NCBI RefSeq assembly: GCF_003944755.1
Contig: NZ_RWGU01000043.1
Span: forward strand, 99,708-163,707
DNA: 64,000 nt
Source of the DNA: Rhodovulum robiginosum
Lineage (GTDB): Bacteria; Pseudomonadota; Alphaproteobacteria; Rhodobacterales; Rhodobacteraceae
Direction: 5' to 3'
Shown: one piece after another, positions 1 to 10,343 of the stretch
Numbering within the stretch: the first letter of the stretch is position 1
Layout: every line of letters begins with the position of its first letter
Made by a program: the position numbers and the translations under genes
Notes under the pieces: generated by a model
Databases searched by the model: none
Seen by the model: the letters and a program-made list of their open reading frames with translations, nothing else
Told to the model about the DNA's origin: nothing

Positions 1-525
1 GGGGAGTTGGGCACCAATGCCAAGGTGGTCCGCAACGATGCGTTGAACGTGCAGGAGGCGATGGCGCTGCGCCCCTCGGCCATCGTGCTCTCGCCCGGGC
101 CGTGCGATCCGTCGCAGGCCGGGATCTGCCTGGCGTTGACCGGGGCCGCGGCCGAGACCGGCACGCCGCTGTTGGGCGTCTGCCTCGGGCACCAGACCAT
201 CGGCGAGGCGTTCGGCGGCCGGGTCGTGCGCGCGGGCGACATCGTGCATGGCAAGATGGGCATCATCGAACATGACGGAACGGGGGTCTTCGCCGGCCTG
301 CCCTCGCCCTTCGCGGCCACGCGCTACCATTCGCTGATCGTCGAACGCGAAAGCCTGCCGGACTGCCTGGAGGCCAATGCCTGGCTCGCCGATGGCACGA
401 TCATGGGGCTGCGCCACAAGACGCTGCCGATCCACGGGGTGCAGTTCCACCCCGAAAGCATCGCCTCGGAACACGGGCACAAGCTGCTGAAGAACTTCCT
501 CGATCTGGTGAAGGAGCCGGCATGA
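1..525 (+). CDS. trpG: Anthranilate synthase component II (glutamine amidotransferase), 5'-truncated by window edge
   Basis: Glutaminase subunit of anthranilate synthase: it releases ammonia from glutamine so that TrpE can convert chorismate to anthranilate, the first step of tryptophan synthesis. The frame is already open at base 1, so roughly 20 N-terminal residues lie outside the window; 174 residues are visible against a usual 190-200. The LSPGPCDP loop, the nucleophile elbow GVCLGHQ (Cys codon at 181-183) and the C-terminal [14 protein letters not shown], which supplies the His and Glu of the triad, are all present. The stop overlaps the trpD start by 4 bases (ATGA), the first link in a trpG-trpD-trpC-moaC-moeA chain. 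PabA is the only close alternative; the trpDC neighbours favour TrpG. Confidence 0.95.
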   Translation, partial: GELGTNAKVVRNDALNVQEAMALRPSAIVLSPGPCDPSQAGICLALTGAAAETGTPLLGVCLGHQTIGEAFGGRVVRAGDIVHGKMGIIEHDGTGVFAGLPSPFAATRYHSLIVERESLPDCLEANAWLADGTIMGLRHKTLPIHGVQFHPESIASEHGHKLLKNFLDLVKEPA

Positions 526-1541
526 GCGACGCGCTGAAACCCCTGATCGGCGCCGCCGCCGACCGCCCGCTGACCCGCAACGAGGCCGAGGCGGCCTTTG
601 AGACGCTGTTCGAGGGCGAGGCGACGCCGAGCCAGATGGGCGGCCTGTTGATGGCGCTCAGGACGCGGGGCGAGACGGTGGACGAGTTCGCCGCCGCGGC
701 GAAGGTGATGCGCGCGAAGTGCCGCAAGGTCGCCGCCCCCGCAGGCGCGATGGACATCGTCGGCACCGGCGGCGACGGCAAGGGCACGCTGAACATCTCG
801 ACCGCCACGGCCTTCGTGGTGGCCGGGGCCGGCGTGCCGGTGGCCAAGCACGGAAACCGCAACCTCTCGTCCAAGTCGGGCGCGGCCGACGCGTTGGGCC
901 AGATGGGCATCAACGTGATGGTCGGCCCCGAGGTGGTGGAAACCGCGCTCAAGGAGGTCGGGATCGGCTTCATGATGGCGCCCATGCACCACCCGGCGAT
1001 GGCCCATGTCATGCCCACCCGGACCGAGCTGGGCACGCGCACGATCTTCAACATCCTCGGCCCGCTGACCAACCCGGCCGGGGTCAAGCGCCAGCTTACG
1101 GGGGCGTTCACCCGCGCGCTGATCCGGCCGATGGCCGAGACGCTGGGCGCGCTGGGCTCCGAGGTGGCGTGGCTGGTCCATGGCAGCGACGGGACCGACG
1201 AGATCTCCATCGCGGGCATTACCTACGTGGCGATGCTGGAGGGGGGCGAGGTCAGCGAGCGCGAGCTGCACCCCGAAGAGGCCGGCTTGCCCGAGCACCC
1301 GTTCGACGCGATCCTCGGCGGCACGCCCGAACACAACGCGCGGGCCTTCGGCGCGCTGCTGGATGGCGAGCCCTCGGCCTACCGCGACGCGGTGCTGCTG
1401 AACGCCGCCGCCGCGCTGGTGGTGGCGGGACGCGCCAAGACCCTGCCGGAAGGCGTTGAAATCGCTTCGGAAAGCATCGACAGCGGCGCGGCCAGGGCCA
1501 AGGTCGAGGGGCTGGCCAAGATCACATCGGAGGCGGCATGA
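522..1541 (+). CDS. trpD: Anthranilate phosphoribosyltransferase
   Basis: Transfers phosphoribose from PRPP to anthranilate, the second step of tryptophan synthesis, in the cytoplasm. The protein has 339 residues, normal for the family. It has the helical N-terminal domain with [16 protein letters not shown], the glycine-rich PRPP loop [15 protein letters not shown], the [17 protein letters not shown] segment and the [10 protein letters not shown] motif. The ATG overlaps the trpG stop and its own stop overlaps trpC (ATGA), so the three genes are almost certainly translationally coupled. No broken motif is seen. Confidence 0.98.
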   Translation: MSDALKPLIGAAADRPLTRNEAEAAFETLFEGEATPSQMGGLLMALRTRGETVDEFAAAAKVMRAKCRKVAAPAGAMDIVGTGGDGKGTLNISTATAFVVAGAGVPVAKHGNRNLSSKSGAADALGQMGINVMVGPEVVETALKEVGIGFMMAPMHHPAMAHVMPTRTELGTRTIFNILGPLTNPAGVKRQLTGAFTRALIRPMAETLGALGSEVAWLVHGSDGTDEISIAGITYVAMLEGGEVSERELHPEEAGLPEHPFDAILGGTPEHNARAFGALLDGEPSAYRDAVLLNAAAALVVAGRAKTLPEGVEIASESIDSGAARAKVEGLAKITSEAA

Positions 1542-2350
1542 CCGGCACCATTCTCGACAAGATCAAGGCCTACAAGCTGGACGAGCTCGCCGCCGACAAG
1601 GCCGCGGTGCCGCTGTCGGAGGTCGAGGCCGCGGCCAAGGCCGCGCCCCCTGTGCGGGGCTTTGCCGACGCGCTGCACAATGCCTCGGCCACAGGCTATG
1701 GCCTGATCGCCGAGATAAAGAAGGCGAGCCCGTCCAAGGGCCTGATCCGCGAAGATTTCGACCCGCCGGCGCTGGCGCGGGCCTACCAGGCCGGCGGCGC
1801 CACATGCCTCAGCGTACTGACCGACACGCCGTCCTTCCAGGGGGCGAAAGAGTTTCTCACCGCCGCGCATGACGCCGTGGCGCTGCCCTGTTTGCGCAAG
1901 GATTTCATGTACGACCCCTACCAGGTGGCCGAGGCCCGCGCGCTGGGGGCCGATTGCATCCTGATCATCATGGCCTCCGTCTCAAACGCGCAGGCGGCCG
2001 AGCTGGAGCAGGCCGCGGCAAGCTGGGGGATGGACGCGCTGATCGAGGTGCATGACGGCGAAGAGCTGGAGCGCGCCCTTGATCTGAAATCGGGCTTGAT
2101 CGGGATAAACAACCGCAATCTCAAGACTTTCGAGACCACCCTTGAGACGACGCGCACGCTGGCCCCGCGAGTGCCCGAGGGGCGGCTCGTGGTTTCGGAA
2201 AGCGGGCTTTACACCCCCGGCGACCTCGCCGAGATGGCCCGGCACGGGGTGCGGACCTTCCTGATCGGCGAAAGCCTGATGAGGCAGGCGGACGTGGCCG
2301 GGGCGACACGCGCCCTCCTGGCCGACCCGCTGGGCGCCGGGGCCGCGTGA
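1538..2350 (+). CDS. trpC: Indole-3-glycerol-phosphate synthase
   Basis: A 270-residue (beta/alpha)8 enzyme that closes the indole ring of CdRP to give indole-3-glycerol phosphate. Catalytic segments are visible in order: [17 protein letters not shown] near the N-terminal third, [36 protein letters not shown] and the phosphate-binding [13 protein letters not shown]. It stands alone, without a fused TrpF domain. The ATG sits in the trpD stop (ATGA overlap) and its TGA overlaps the next start by one base. The trp genes are thus joined to molybdopterin genes and probably share one transcript starting left of the window. Confidence 0.98.
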   Translation: MTGTILDKIKAYKLDELAADKAAVPLSEVEAAAKAAPPVRGFADALHNASATGYGLIAEIKKASPSKGLIREDFDPPALARAYQAGGATCLSVLTDTPSFQGAKEFLTAAHDAVALPCLRKDFMYDPYQVAEARALGADCILIIMASVSNAQAAELEQAAASWGMDALIEVHDGEELERALDLKSGLIGINNRNLKTFETTLETTRTLAPRVPEGRLVVSESGLYTPGDLAEMARHGVRTFLIGESLMRQADVAGATRALLADPLGAGAA

Positions 2351-2829
2351 TGGCCGACCTCACCCATTTCGACGGCAAGGGCGACGCCCACATGGTCGAC
2401 GTCTCCGACAAGCCCGCCACCGCGCGCGTCGCGGTGGCCGAGGGCTATGTGCAGATGGCGCCCGAGACGCTGACCCAGATCACCGAGGGCCGCGCCAAGA
2501 AAGGCGACGTGCTGGGCGTGGCGCGGCTGGCCGGCATCATGGGCGCCAAGAAGACCGCCGATCTGATCCCGCTTTGCCACCCGCTGCCGATCACCAAGGT
2601 GGCGGTCGAGTTGACCGCCGACCCCGCCCTGCCCGGCATCCGCATCGAGGCCACGGTCAAGACCGCCGGCCAGACCGGAGTGGAAATGGAGGCGCTGACC
2701 GCCGTTTCCACCACGGCGCTGACGCTTTACGACATGGTCAAGGCGGTGGAAAAATCCATGACCATCGGCGGCATCCGCCTGGTGCTGAAAGACGGCGGAA
2801 AATCGGGCCGTTACGAGGCGCCGAAATGA
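2350..2829 (+). CDS. moaC: Cyclic pyranopterin monophosphate synthase
   Basis: Converts the MoaA product (3',8-cyclo-GTP) to cyclic pyranopterin monophosphate in molybdenum cofactor synthesis. I chose the ATG at 2350, whose A is the last base of the trpC TGA; an in-frame GTG one codon earlier is possible but unnecessary. This gives 159 residues, the family norm. The hallmark [12 protein letters not shown] and the [17 protein letters not shown] segment that lines the active site are intact. Its stop overlaps moeA. The partner moaA lies about 46 kb downstream (49125-50138). Confidence 0.97.
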   Translation: MADLTHFDGKGDAHMVDVSDKPATARVAVAEGYVQMAPETLTQITEGRAKKGDVLGVARLAGIMGAKKTADLIPLCHPLPITKVAVELTADPALPGIRIEATVKTAGQTGVEMEALTAVSTTALTLYDMVKAVEKSMTIGGIRLVLKDGGKSGRYEAPK

Positions 2830-3998
2830 TTACAGTCGAAGAGGCGCTGGCGCGCGTCTTCGCCCTCGTCGCGCCGCTCGACACCGAGGAGGTGGCGCTG
2901 GCCGAGGCCGCCGGGCGCGTGCTGGCCCGCCCCGTCACGGCCACGCGCACCCAGCCCCCGTTCGCCGCCTCCGCGATGGACGGCTACGCGGTCCGCGCCG
3001 CCGACGCGGCGCCGGGCGCGCGGCTCAGCGTTGTCGGGACGGCCGCCGCCGGGCACGGCTTTGCCGGCATCATCGGCCCCGGACAGGCCGCGCGCATCTT
3101 CACCGGCGCGCCCCTGCCCGAAGGCGCCGACCGGGTGGTTATCCAGGAAAACGTGCAGGCCGAGGGCGCTACGATCACCCTGGGCGGCACGGCCGATGCG
3201 CCGTCCAACGTGCGCGCGGCGGGGTCCGATTTCGAGGTGGGAGAGAGCGTGGCCGCGCCGCGGCGCCTGCGCGCCGCCGACCTCGCGCTTATGGCCGCGA
3301 TGAACCTGCCAACCCTGCCTGTCACCCGCAAACCCGAGGTCGCGCTGATCGCCACCGGTGACGAGTTGGTGATGCCGGGCGAGGCCCCGGGGCCGGACCA
3401 GATCATCGCCTCCAACGCCTTTGGCCTGAAGGCGATGGTCGAGGCCGCCGGGGGCACGGCGCGCATCTTGCCGATCGCGCGCGATACCATGGCCTCGCTG
3501 AAGACCGTGTTCGGCCTCGCCGAGGGCGCCGACCTCGTGGTCACCATCGGCGGCGCCTCGGTCGGCGATCACGACCTTGTCGCCCAGGCCGCGGCCGAAC
3601 TGGGCATGGAGCAGGCGTTCTACAAGGTCGCCATGCGGCCCGGAAAACCGCTGATGGCCGGGCGCCTGGGCACGGCCGCCATGATCGGGCTGCCGGGCAA
3701 CCCGGTCTCGGCGCTGGTCTGCGGCCATATCTTCTTGATCCCGGCGATCCGCAAGATGCTGGGCCTGGGCGAGGCACCCGCGCCGCGGCGCGAGGGGGTG
3801 CTGGCCGCCGATGTCGCCGCCAACGGACCGCGGGAGCATTACGTGCGCGCGCGCCTGACCGAGGCGGGGCTGGTGCCGTTCGACAGCCAGGACAGCGCGC
3901 TCTTGTCGATCCTGTCTGAGGCGCGCGCGCTCGTCATCCGGCCCCCCGGTGACGGGCCGCGCCGGGCGGGCGAACGCGTTCAGTATCTGCCCCTTTGA
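2826..3998 (+). CDS. moeA: Molybdopterin molybdenumtransferase
   Basis: Inserts molybdate into adenylylated molybdopterin, the last step in making Mo-molybdopterin. The start is the ATG overlapping the moaC stop; the frame is open further upstream, but that part only shadows moaC. It has 390 residues with [12 protein letters not shown] near residue 50, [33 protein letters not shown] and [11 protein letters not shown], which together form the MoeA/gephyrin E-domain signature. A molybdenum-using CO dehydrogenase is encoded in this window, so the cofactor has an obvious local customer. The operon probably ends here, because lexA has its own promoter. Confidence 0.97.
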   Translation: MITVEEALARVFALVAPLDTEEVALAEAAGRVLARPVTATRTQPPFAASAMDGYAVRAADAAPGARLSVVGTAAAGHGFAGIIGPGQAARIFTGAPLPEGADRVVIQENVQAEGATITLGGTADAPSNVRAAGSDFEVGESVAAPRRLRAADLALMAAMNLPTLPVTRKPEVALIATGDELVMPGEAPGPDQIIASNAFGLKAMVEAAGGTARILPIARDTMASLKTVFGLAEGADLVVTIGGASVGDHDLVAQAAAELGMEQAFYKVAMRPGKPLMAGRLGTAAMIGLPGNPVSALVCGHIFLIPAIRKMLGLGEAPAPRREGVLAADVAANGPREHYVRARLTEAGLVPFDSQDSALLSILSEARALVIRPPGDGPRRAGERVQYLPL

Positions 3999-4007
3999 CC
4001 GCCACGG

Positions 4008-4036
4008 TTGACACAAAACGGGAACATGACTAGAAC
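4008..4036 (+). promoter_or_regulatory. Predicted lexA promoter
   Basis: TTGACA at 4008-4013, a 17-base spacer, then TAGAAC at 4031-4036. The -35 is a perfect sigma-70-type match and the -10 matches at four of six positions. It starts 9 bases after the moeA stop and lies 35 bases ahead of the lexA start, which gives lexA a promoter of its own. Confidence 0.7.
4022..4036. promoter_or_regulatory. LexA operator (alphaproteobacterial SOS box)
   Basis: GAAC at 4022-4025, seven bases, GAAC at 4033-4036. This is the reverse complement of the GTTC-N7-GTTC direct repeat known as the LexA box of Rhodobacter and related alphaproteobacteria. It covers the -10 hexamer of the lexA promoter, as expected for autorepression. 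Confidence 0.85.
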
Positions 4037-4070
4037 ATGGGCGAACACGTGTGCCGTGACGGAGCCGCCC

Positions 4071-4760
4071 ATGCTGACGCGCAAACAACTCGACCTGCTG
4101 GAATTCATCCATAAACGCATGCAAAAAGACGGCGTGCCGCCGTCCTTCGACGAGATGAAGGACGCGCTGGACCTGCGGTCGAAATCGGGCATCCACCGGT
4201 TGATCACGGCACTGGAAGAGCGCGGATTCATCCGCCGGCTGGCCCACCGCGCCCGCGCCATCGAGATCGTCAAGCTGCCCGAGGCGATGGAGGCCCGCGG
4301 CTTTGCCCCCAGGGTGATCGAGGGCGACGGCCCCGCCGCCCCGCCGCCGGGCGCCATGCCTGTGGAAGCCGTGCACGCCATGGAACTGCCGGTGATGGGC
4401 CGCATCGCCGCGGGCACCCCGATCGAGGCGATCAGCCAGGTGTCGCACAACGTGGCCGTGCCGGGCAGCATGCTGTCGGGTCAGGGCCGGCATTACGCGC
4501 TCGAGGTCAAGGGCGATTCGATGATCGAGGCGGGCATCAATGACGGCGACGTGGTCGTGATCCGCGAACAGGCCACCGCCGAAAACGGCGAGATCGTCGT
4601 GGCCCTGGTCGAGGGGCACGAGGCCACGCTGAAGCGGTTTCGCCGCAAGGGCGACATGATCGCGCTGGAGGCCGCCAACCCGGCCTACGAGACGCGCATC
4701 CTGCGCAGCGACCAGGTGACCGTGCAGGGCCGGCTGGTGGGGCTGATCCGCAGCTACTGA
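4071..4760 (+). CDS. lexA: LexA repressor / S24-family self-cleaving protease
   Basis: Repressor of the SOS DNA-damage response. It has 229 residues from the ATG at 4071; the frame is open back to 4008, but that stretch is the promoter and operator. N-terminal winged helix: [13 protein letters not shown] through the recognition helix [20 protein letters not shown]. The autocleavage bond is Ala114-Gly115 in [12 protein letters not shown]; the catalytic dyad is Ser150 in [10 protein letters not shown] and Lys188 in EATLKRF, with the usual spacing. A LexA box overlies its own promoter. Its last 7 bases overlap the 3' end of comEC on the opposite strand. Confidence 0.97.
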   Translation: MLTRKQLDLLEFIHKRMQKDGVPPSFDEMKDALDLRSKSGIHRLITALEERGFIRRLAHRARAIEIVKLPEAMEARGFAPRVIEGDGPAAPPPGAMPVEAVHAMELPVMGRIAAGTPIEAISQVSHNVAVPGSMLSGQGRHYALEVKGDSMIEAGINDGDVVVIREQATAENGEIVVALVEGHEATLKRFRRKGDMIALEAANPAYETRILRSDQVTVQGRLVGLIRSY

Positions 4761-6787
4761 GCCGGGCGTGTCCACAGACGGTCGCCGGCCTGCGCGCGGG
4801 CGGCCACGGTGCGCAGCCCAGCGCCCTCGGGATAGATCGCCAACGCTCCGCTTTGCGCCAACGCGGCGCTGTCCAGCACCGTGCAGGCCGCGCCAGGCGG
4901 GGCCTCGGCCGCGCGCCCCACGATCAGCACGGCCCCGTCCCGGCAGGACGACGCGAGCCGCTCTTGCCAGCCCCGGCCGGCAATCTGGATCACGTTCAGC
5001 CCCCCGATGCGCGCCGCGCCGCCCGGCAGGCCGGCGCGCGCCGCCGCTGCTTCTTGCGTGGCGAGGTCGCCGTCGTTCTCCAGCCAACTGCGTGCGACGA
5101 AGCCACTGCCCCGGCCATTGCTGAGCGCGCGCCCCTGCCCGGTCATCACGCCGATCAGCCGTCCGCTTTCGGCGACCAGCAGCGGCGGCCGCTCGGCCCC
5201 CGACCAAAGCACGAAAGCCGCGGCCACCGGCACCAGGCCGCCCCAGCGCGCCCGCCCCTGCCAGAGCATCAGCCAGAGCATCCCGCCGCTGATCAGCGGC
5301 AGCACCGCACGGCCCGGCGCCATGACCGGCCAGACAGCGCCGTCCATGCCCGCCACGCGGTCGGCCACCCCAAGGATCCAGCCCAGCCCCAGCCCCATGG
5401 GCACAAGCCCCAGCGCCTCGAGCCCAAGCGGGGACAACAGCCCCGCCAGCACCGCCGAGGGGATCACCACCGCGCCCATCAGCGGCACCGACAAGAGGTT
5501 GGCCAACAGCCCGTACTGCGCCATCTGGTTGAAATGCGCCGCCCCGAAGGGCGCCGTGGCCGCCCCGGCCACCGCCGAAGAGACCACCAGCGCCATCGGT
5601 GCGCGAGCCCAGCGCGGCGGGTGCCACCGCCCGCCGGGCGCGTCGCGCAGCACGGCGAAGACCGCCACCAGCGCCGTGGTGGCCGCAAAGGACATCTGGA
5701 ACCCCGCCTGCGTCAGGCTTTCCGGCGCGCGTACCAGCACGATCAGCGCGGCCAGCGCCACCGCGCGCAGCGTCAGCGCGCGGCGGTCGGCCAGCACCGC
5801 GCCCAGCACCACGGCGACCATCACGAAGGCCCGCTGGGTAGCCACGTTGCCGCCGGCCAGCGCCAGGTAGCCGGCCCCGACCGCCAGCGCCCCCAGCGCC
5901 GCGATCCGCTTGACCGGCACGCGCAACGCCAGCGGCGGGATCATTGCCAGCCCGTAGCGCAGCGCGGCGAAAACGAAACCGGTCAAAAGCCCCATGTGCA
6001 GCCCCGAGATCGCCAGCAGATGGGCAAGGTTGGAGTGGCGCAGATCGTCCAGCGTCTCGCGCGCGATGGCCGAGCGGTCGCCGGTCAGGATCGCCGCGGC
6101 AACCGCCCCGCGCGCGCCCGGCATCCGCTCGCGCAGCGCCTCTGACAGCGCCATGCGCCAGCGCGCGACGACAAGTGCCGGGCCCTTTGCGGGCGGGGCC
6201 AGCGCCAGCATCGGCGCGCGGGTGTAGCCTACCGCGCCCAGCCGCTGAAACCACGCATGGCGGCGAAAATCGAACCCCCCGGGCTCGGCCGGGGCGGCGG
6301 GCGGTGAAAGATGCGCCGTGGCCATCACGCGCGTGCCGGGCACCGGGGCGGTCAGCCCCAGGCTGCCGTGCAGCGACAGGCGTACCCGCGCGGGCGTGCG
6401 GGCGGGGTCGACCCCTTGCAGCCAGACACGGTCCAACGTGACCCGTGGCGCGTCCGACAGCGACCGGTCGAGCGCGACCACGCGGCCCGCCACGCCGCCG
6501 TAAAACCGGTGCTCCAGCACCGGGGCGGCCACGAGATGCGCGCGCGCCCCCGCCAGGGCCAGCCCGGCCAGCACCAGCGCCAGCCCGGCCAGGGCCGGCC
6601 CGGCGCCCGCGGCCCAGCGCCAGGCCCCCAGGCCCAATGCCGCCGCGCCCCAAGCGGCGGCCCAGAGCGCCCATACGGGCGGCTCGGCCCCCAGCGCGAA
6701 ATAGGCCCCGATGCCCAGGCCCAGCATCACCGGCGCCCAGGGAAAGAGGTGCCCCCGCTGGGCCTGAAGCGCGCGGAACGGATGCAA
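4754..6787 (-). CDS. comEC: ComEC/Rec2-family competence DNA channel
   Basis: Inner-membrane protein family that forms the channel for single-stranded DNA during natural transformation. It has 677 residues from a TTG start; a start further in is possible. The N-terminal part has membrane segments and a soluble DUF4131-like domain, followed by the competence-domain signature [18 protein letters not shown] and many hydrophobic helices. After the last membrane segments the C-terminus is short and shows no HxHxDH metallo-beta-lactamase motif, so the nuclease-like domain of the longest ComEC proteins is absent. It ends tail-to-tail with lexA and is divergent from gltX. No other competence gene is in the window. 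Confidence 0.9.
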   Translation of the reverse strand: MHPFRALQAQRGHLFPWAPVMLGLGIGAYFALGAEPPVWALWAAAWGAAALGLGAWRWAAGAGPALAGLALVLAGLALAGARAHLVAAPVLEHRFYGGVAGRVVALDRSLSDAPRVTLDRVWLQGVDPARTPARVRLSLHGSLGLTAPVPGTRVMATAHLSPPAAPAEPGGFDFRRHAWFQRLGAVGYTRAPMLALAPPAKGPALVVARWRMALSEALRERMPGARGAVAAAILTGDRSAIARETLDDLRHSNLAHLLAISGLHMGLLTGFVFAALRYGLAMIPPLALRVPVKRIAALGALAVGAGYLALAGGNVATQRAFVMVAVVLGAVLADRRALTLRAVALAALIVLVRAPESLTQAGFQMSFAATTALVAVFAVLRDAPGGRWHPPRWARAPMALVVSSAVAGAATAPFGAAHFNQMAQYGLLANLLSVPLMGAVVIPSAVLAGLLSPLGLEALGLVPMGLGLGWILGVADRVAGMDGAVWPVMAPGRAVLPLISGGMLWLMLWQGRARWGGLVPVAAAFVLWSGAERPPLLVAESGRLIGVMTGQGRALSNGRGSGFVARSWLENDGDLATQEAAAARAGLPGGAARIGGLNVIQIAGRGWQERLASSCRDGAVLIVGRAAEAPPGAACTVLDSAALAQSGALAIYPEGAGLRTVAARAQAGDRLWTRPAQ

Positions 6788-6863
6788 GCTTGTCCTCCCG
6801 CCGGCGATTGCCTAGACAGGCGCCGACGTTATCCCCCGCATGGTTTCCAAAAGGTTAAGGCTG

Positions 6864-8264
6864 ATGACCGAGGCCCCCGTCACCCGTTTCGCCCCCTCGC
6901 CCACGGGCTATCTGCATATCGGCGGCGCGCGCACGGCGCTGTTCAACTGGCTCTACGCCCGCGGGCGCGGCGGCAAGTTCCTGCTCAGGATCGAGGATAC
7001 CGACCGGGCGCGTTCGACCCCCGAGGCGACCGAGGCGATCCTCAAGGGGCTGGCCTGGCTGGGGCTCGACTGGGACGGCGACCCGGTCAGCCAGTTCGCC
7101 CGCGCCGGCCGTCACGCCGAGGTCGCGCAAGAGATGCTGGCGGCAGGCCACGCCTATAAATGCTTTGCCACGCAGGAGGAAATCGCCGCCTTCCGCGAGG
7201 CCGCCAAGGCCGAGGGCCGCTCGACCCTCTACCAGAGCCCCTGGCGCGACGCAGACCCCGCGACCCACCCGGACGCGCCTTACGTGGTGCGGCTCAAGGC
7301 GCCGCGCGAAGGGGCGACCGTGATCCGGGATCAGGTGCAGGGCGACGTGACCTGGGGCAACGACCAGCTGGACGACATGGTTCTGTTACGGTCCGACGGC
7401 ACACCGACCTACATGCTGGCCGTCGTCGTCGATGACCATGATATGGGCGTGACCCATGTGATCCGGGGCGACGACCACCTGGCCAATGCCGCGCGCCAGA
7501 TGCAGATCTATCGCGCCATGGGCTGGGAGGTGCCGATCTGGGCGCATATCCCGCTGATTCACGGCCCCGACGGCAAGAAGCTTTCAAAGCGCCACGGCGC
7601 GCTCGGGGTCGAGGAATACCAGGCGATGGGTTACCCGTCGGCCGGGATGCGCAATTACCTGGCGCGGCTCGGCTGGTCGCATGGCGACGACGAGTTTTTC
7701 AGCGACGACCAGGCGAAGGCTTGGTTCGGCTTCGACGGCATCGGCAAATCGCCGGCCCGGTTCGACTTCAAGAAACTGGAAAACCTCTCGGGCCAGCATT
7801 TCGCGGCGATGGAGGATGCTGCGCTGCTGCACGAGCTTGACGCCTATCTTGCCGCCACTGGGGCGCCAGCCCTGACCGAGGCCCAGAAAGGCGGGCTGGC
7901 CAAGGCGCTGCCCCTATTGAAAGGCGGCGTGAAGACATACCCACAACTTATTGAAAAAGCTAATTTCATACTCTCTAGCCGCCCGATTGTGCCGGACGAG
8001 AAATCGGCCAAGGCACTCGATGATGTATCCCGTGGTATACTGAGTGAATTGACGCCGCATCTGCAAAATGCTAGCTGGACGCGTGACGCGCTCGAAGCGG
8101 CGGTGGCAGAGGTGGCAGAGGCCCATGGGCTGAAGCTGGGAAAGCTGGCGCAGCCGCTTCGTGCCGCACTCGCCGGGCGAACCGTATCGCCCAGCGTTTT
8201 CGATATGATGCTCGTCATCGGCCGGGAAGAGACTCTCGCCCGGCTGGCTGACGCCCAGGGCTAA
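6864..8264 (+). CDS. gltX: Glutamate--tRNA ligase
   Basis: Charges tRNA-Glu in the cytoplasm. Class I synthetase signatures: the HIGH-type motif in [18 protein letters not shown] and the KMSKS-type motif [13 protein letters not shown] prefer the ATG at 6864 ([13 protein letters not shown]), which follows AAGG sequences and leaves 466 residues; an in-frame ATG at 6840 adds 8 unconserved residues. The anticodon-binding C-terminal half contains an odd tract (about 7930-8080) rich in codons hardly used elsewhere here, such as ATA, AAT, CTT and TCT, although the protein reads through without a break. It is followed after 85 bases by gltA. Confidence 0.97.
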   Translation: MTEAPVTRFAPSPTGYLHIGGARTALFNWLYARGRGGKFLLRIEDTDRARSTPEATEAILKGLAWLGLDWDGDPVSQFARAGRHAEVAQEMLAAGHAYKCFATQEEIAAFREAAKAEGRSTLYQSPWRDADPATHPDAPYVVRLKAPREGATVIRDQVQGDVTWGNDQLDDMVLLRSDGTPTYMLAVVVDDHDMGVTHVIRGDDHLANAARQMQIYRAMGWEVPIWAHIPLIHGPDGKKLSKRHGALGVEEYQAMGYPSAGMRNYLARLGWSHGDDEFFSDDQAKAWFGFDGIGKSPARFDFKKLENLSGQHFAAMEDAALLHELDAYLAATGAPALTEAQKGGLAKALPLLKGGVKTYPQLIEKANFILSSRPIVPDEKSAKALDDVSRGILSELTPHLQNASWTRDALEAAVAEVAEAHGLKLGKLAQPLRAALAGRTVSPSVFDMMLVIGREETLARLADAQG

Positions 8265-8349
8265 GGCCGTCGCCGAAAGCCCCGCACGCCACCGACCGGC
8301 GCCGCGTACGGGAGCGCGGCCCGGTCTCTCGTCAACAAGAGGGACTTTC

Positions 8350-9645
<1,296 letters not shown>

Positions 9646-10001
9646 GCCGAACATCGGCGCCGCGTTAGACCACCCGGCGCCGCTGCACGACCTGGGCCGG
9701 CACCGTCATGCAGACGGGCCGGCCCATTTGCATTTTGCGCTTGGCCGTGCGGGCACGGTGCGGGGCGCGGAATGCCGCAGGGCCAATTCTTGACGAAAAT
9801 ACTTGGGTACGCCTACCCTCTGTTTGCAGGTCCTCCAAGCCATATGCCAGGCGGCTGCAGCCGACACCGGAAACCGGCCCGGCGAAAGGGCCTCCGGAAC
9901 GGTGATCTGGATCAAGGCGGGCGACCCGAAATCGCGCATTCTGCCCCGAACGCGGGGGGCTAGGCGGAGGGGCACCGCAGAACAGGAAACAGGATCAGGC
10001 G
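9646..10001. other. Gene-free interval between gltA and feoA
   Basis: A 356-base stretch with no convincing gene; the short frames in it have no coding look. It holds an FNR-type box (9902-9915). A short inverted repeat, GGGTA-CGCC-TACCC at 9805-9818, lies 10 bases after a TTGACG that could be a -35. The feoA leader contains an AGGA about 10 bases before the ATG. No clear terminator follows gltA. Confidence 0.6.
9902..9915. promoter_or_regulatory. Predicted FNR/FnrL box upstream of feoAB
   Basis: GTGAT-CTGG-ATCAA matches the FNR consensus TTGAT-N4-ATCAA at nine of ten positions. Its centre lies about 93 bases before the feoA ATG. With the centre at -41.5, a transcript would start near 9950, and CATTCT at 9937-9942 would be a weak -10. 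Feo genes are known FnrL targets in Rhodobacter. Confidence 0.65.
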
Positions 10002-10343
10002 ATGAGACGTGGGTTTTTCGGGCATAAAGGCTGGGGCAAGAAGCGTCATGGCCACGGGCACGCCAACGGGCACGGGCACGAGGCGGTCCAGGAGGTCTGT
10101 GCCGCCTGCCCCGTGGTGCCCAGCCTGAACGATACCGCGCCGGGCCAGACCTGCCGCATCCGCCGGCTGTGCGGCTGCGGCCCGGTGCGCCAGCGCCTGC
10201 TCGACCTCGGGCTTCAGCCCTGCCGAGAGGTGACGGTGATCCGCTCGGCCCCCCTGCGCGACCCGATAGAGCTGCGGGTCGGCGACAGCTTCATCGTGCT
10301 GCGCCGCCGCGAGGCCGCCCAGGTGGAGATCGACAATGTCTGA
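10002..10343 (+). CDS. feoA: FeoA with His-rich, Cys-containing N-terminal extension
   Basis: Small cytoplasmic SH3-like partner of the FeoB ferrous iron transporter. It has 113 residues, longer than the usual 75-85. The FeoA domain occupies about residues 44-113 (PGQTCRIRRLCG, RLLDLGLQPCREVTVI, DSFIVLRRREA). Before it lies an extension with six His in a short run (KKRHGHGHANGHGHE) and a CAAC pair, a likely metal-binding tail. It overlaps feoB by 8 bases, so the two are co-translated. An FNR-type box upstream suggests induction when oxygen is low, when Fe2+ is the available form. Confidence 0.93.
   Translation: MRRGFFGHKGWGKKRHGHGHANGHGHEAVQEVCAACPVVPSLNDTAPGQTCRIRRLCGCGPVRQRLLDLGLQPCREVTVIRSAPLRDPIELRVGDSFIVLRRREAAQVEIDNV

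Noticed and set aside
2811..6674. A 1287-codon open frame on the minus strand
   Set aside because: It is antisense to moeA, lexA and part of comEC in another frame; the translation is Arg/Gly/Ala-rich with no domain. GC-rich third positions keep such frames open.
9708..9975. Short overlapping frames on both strands in the gltA-feoA gap
   Set aside because: No ribosome-binding sites, no hydrophobic or family pattern, and they overlap a promoter region with an FNR box.
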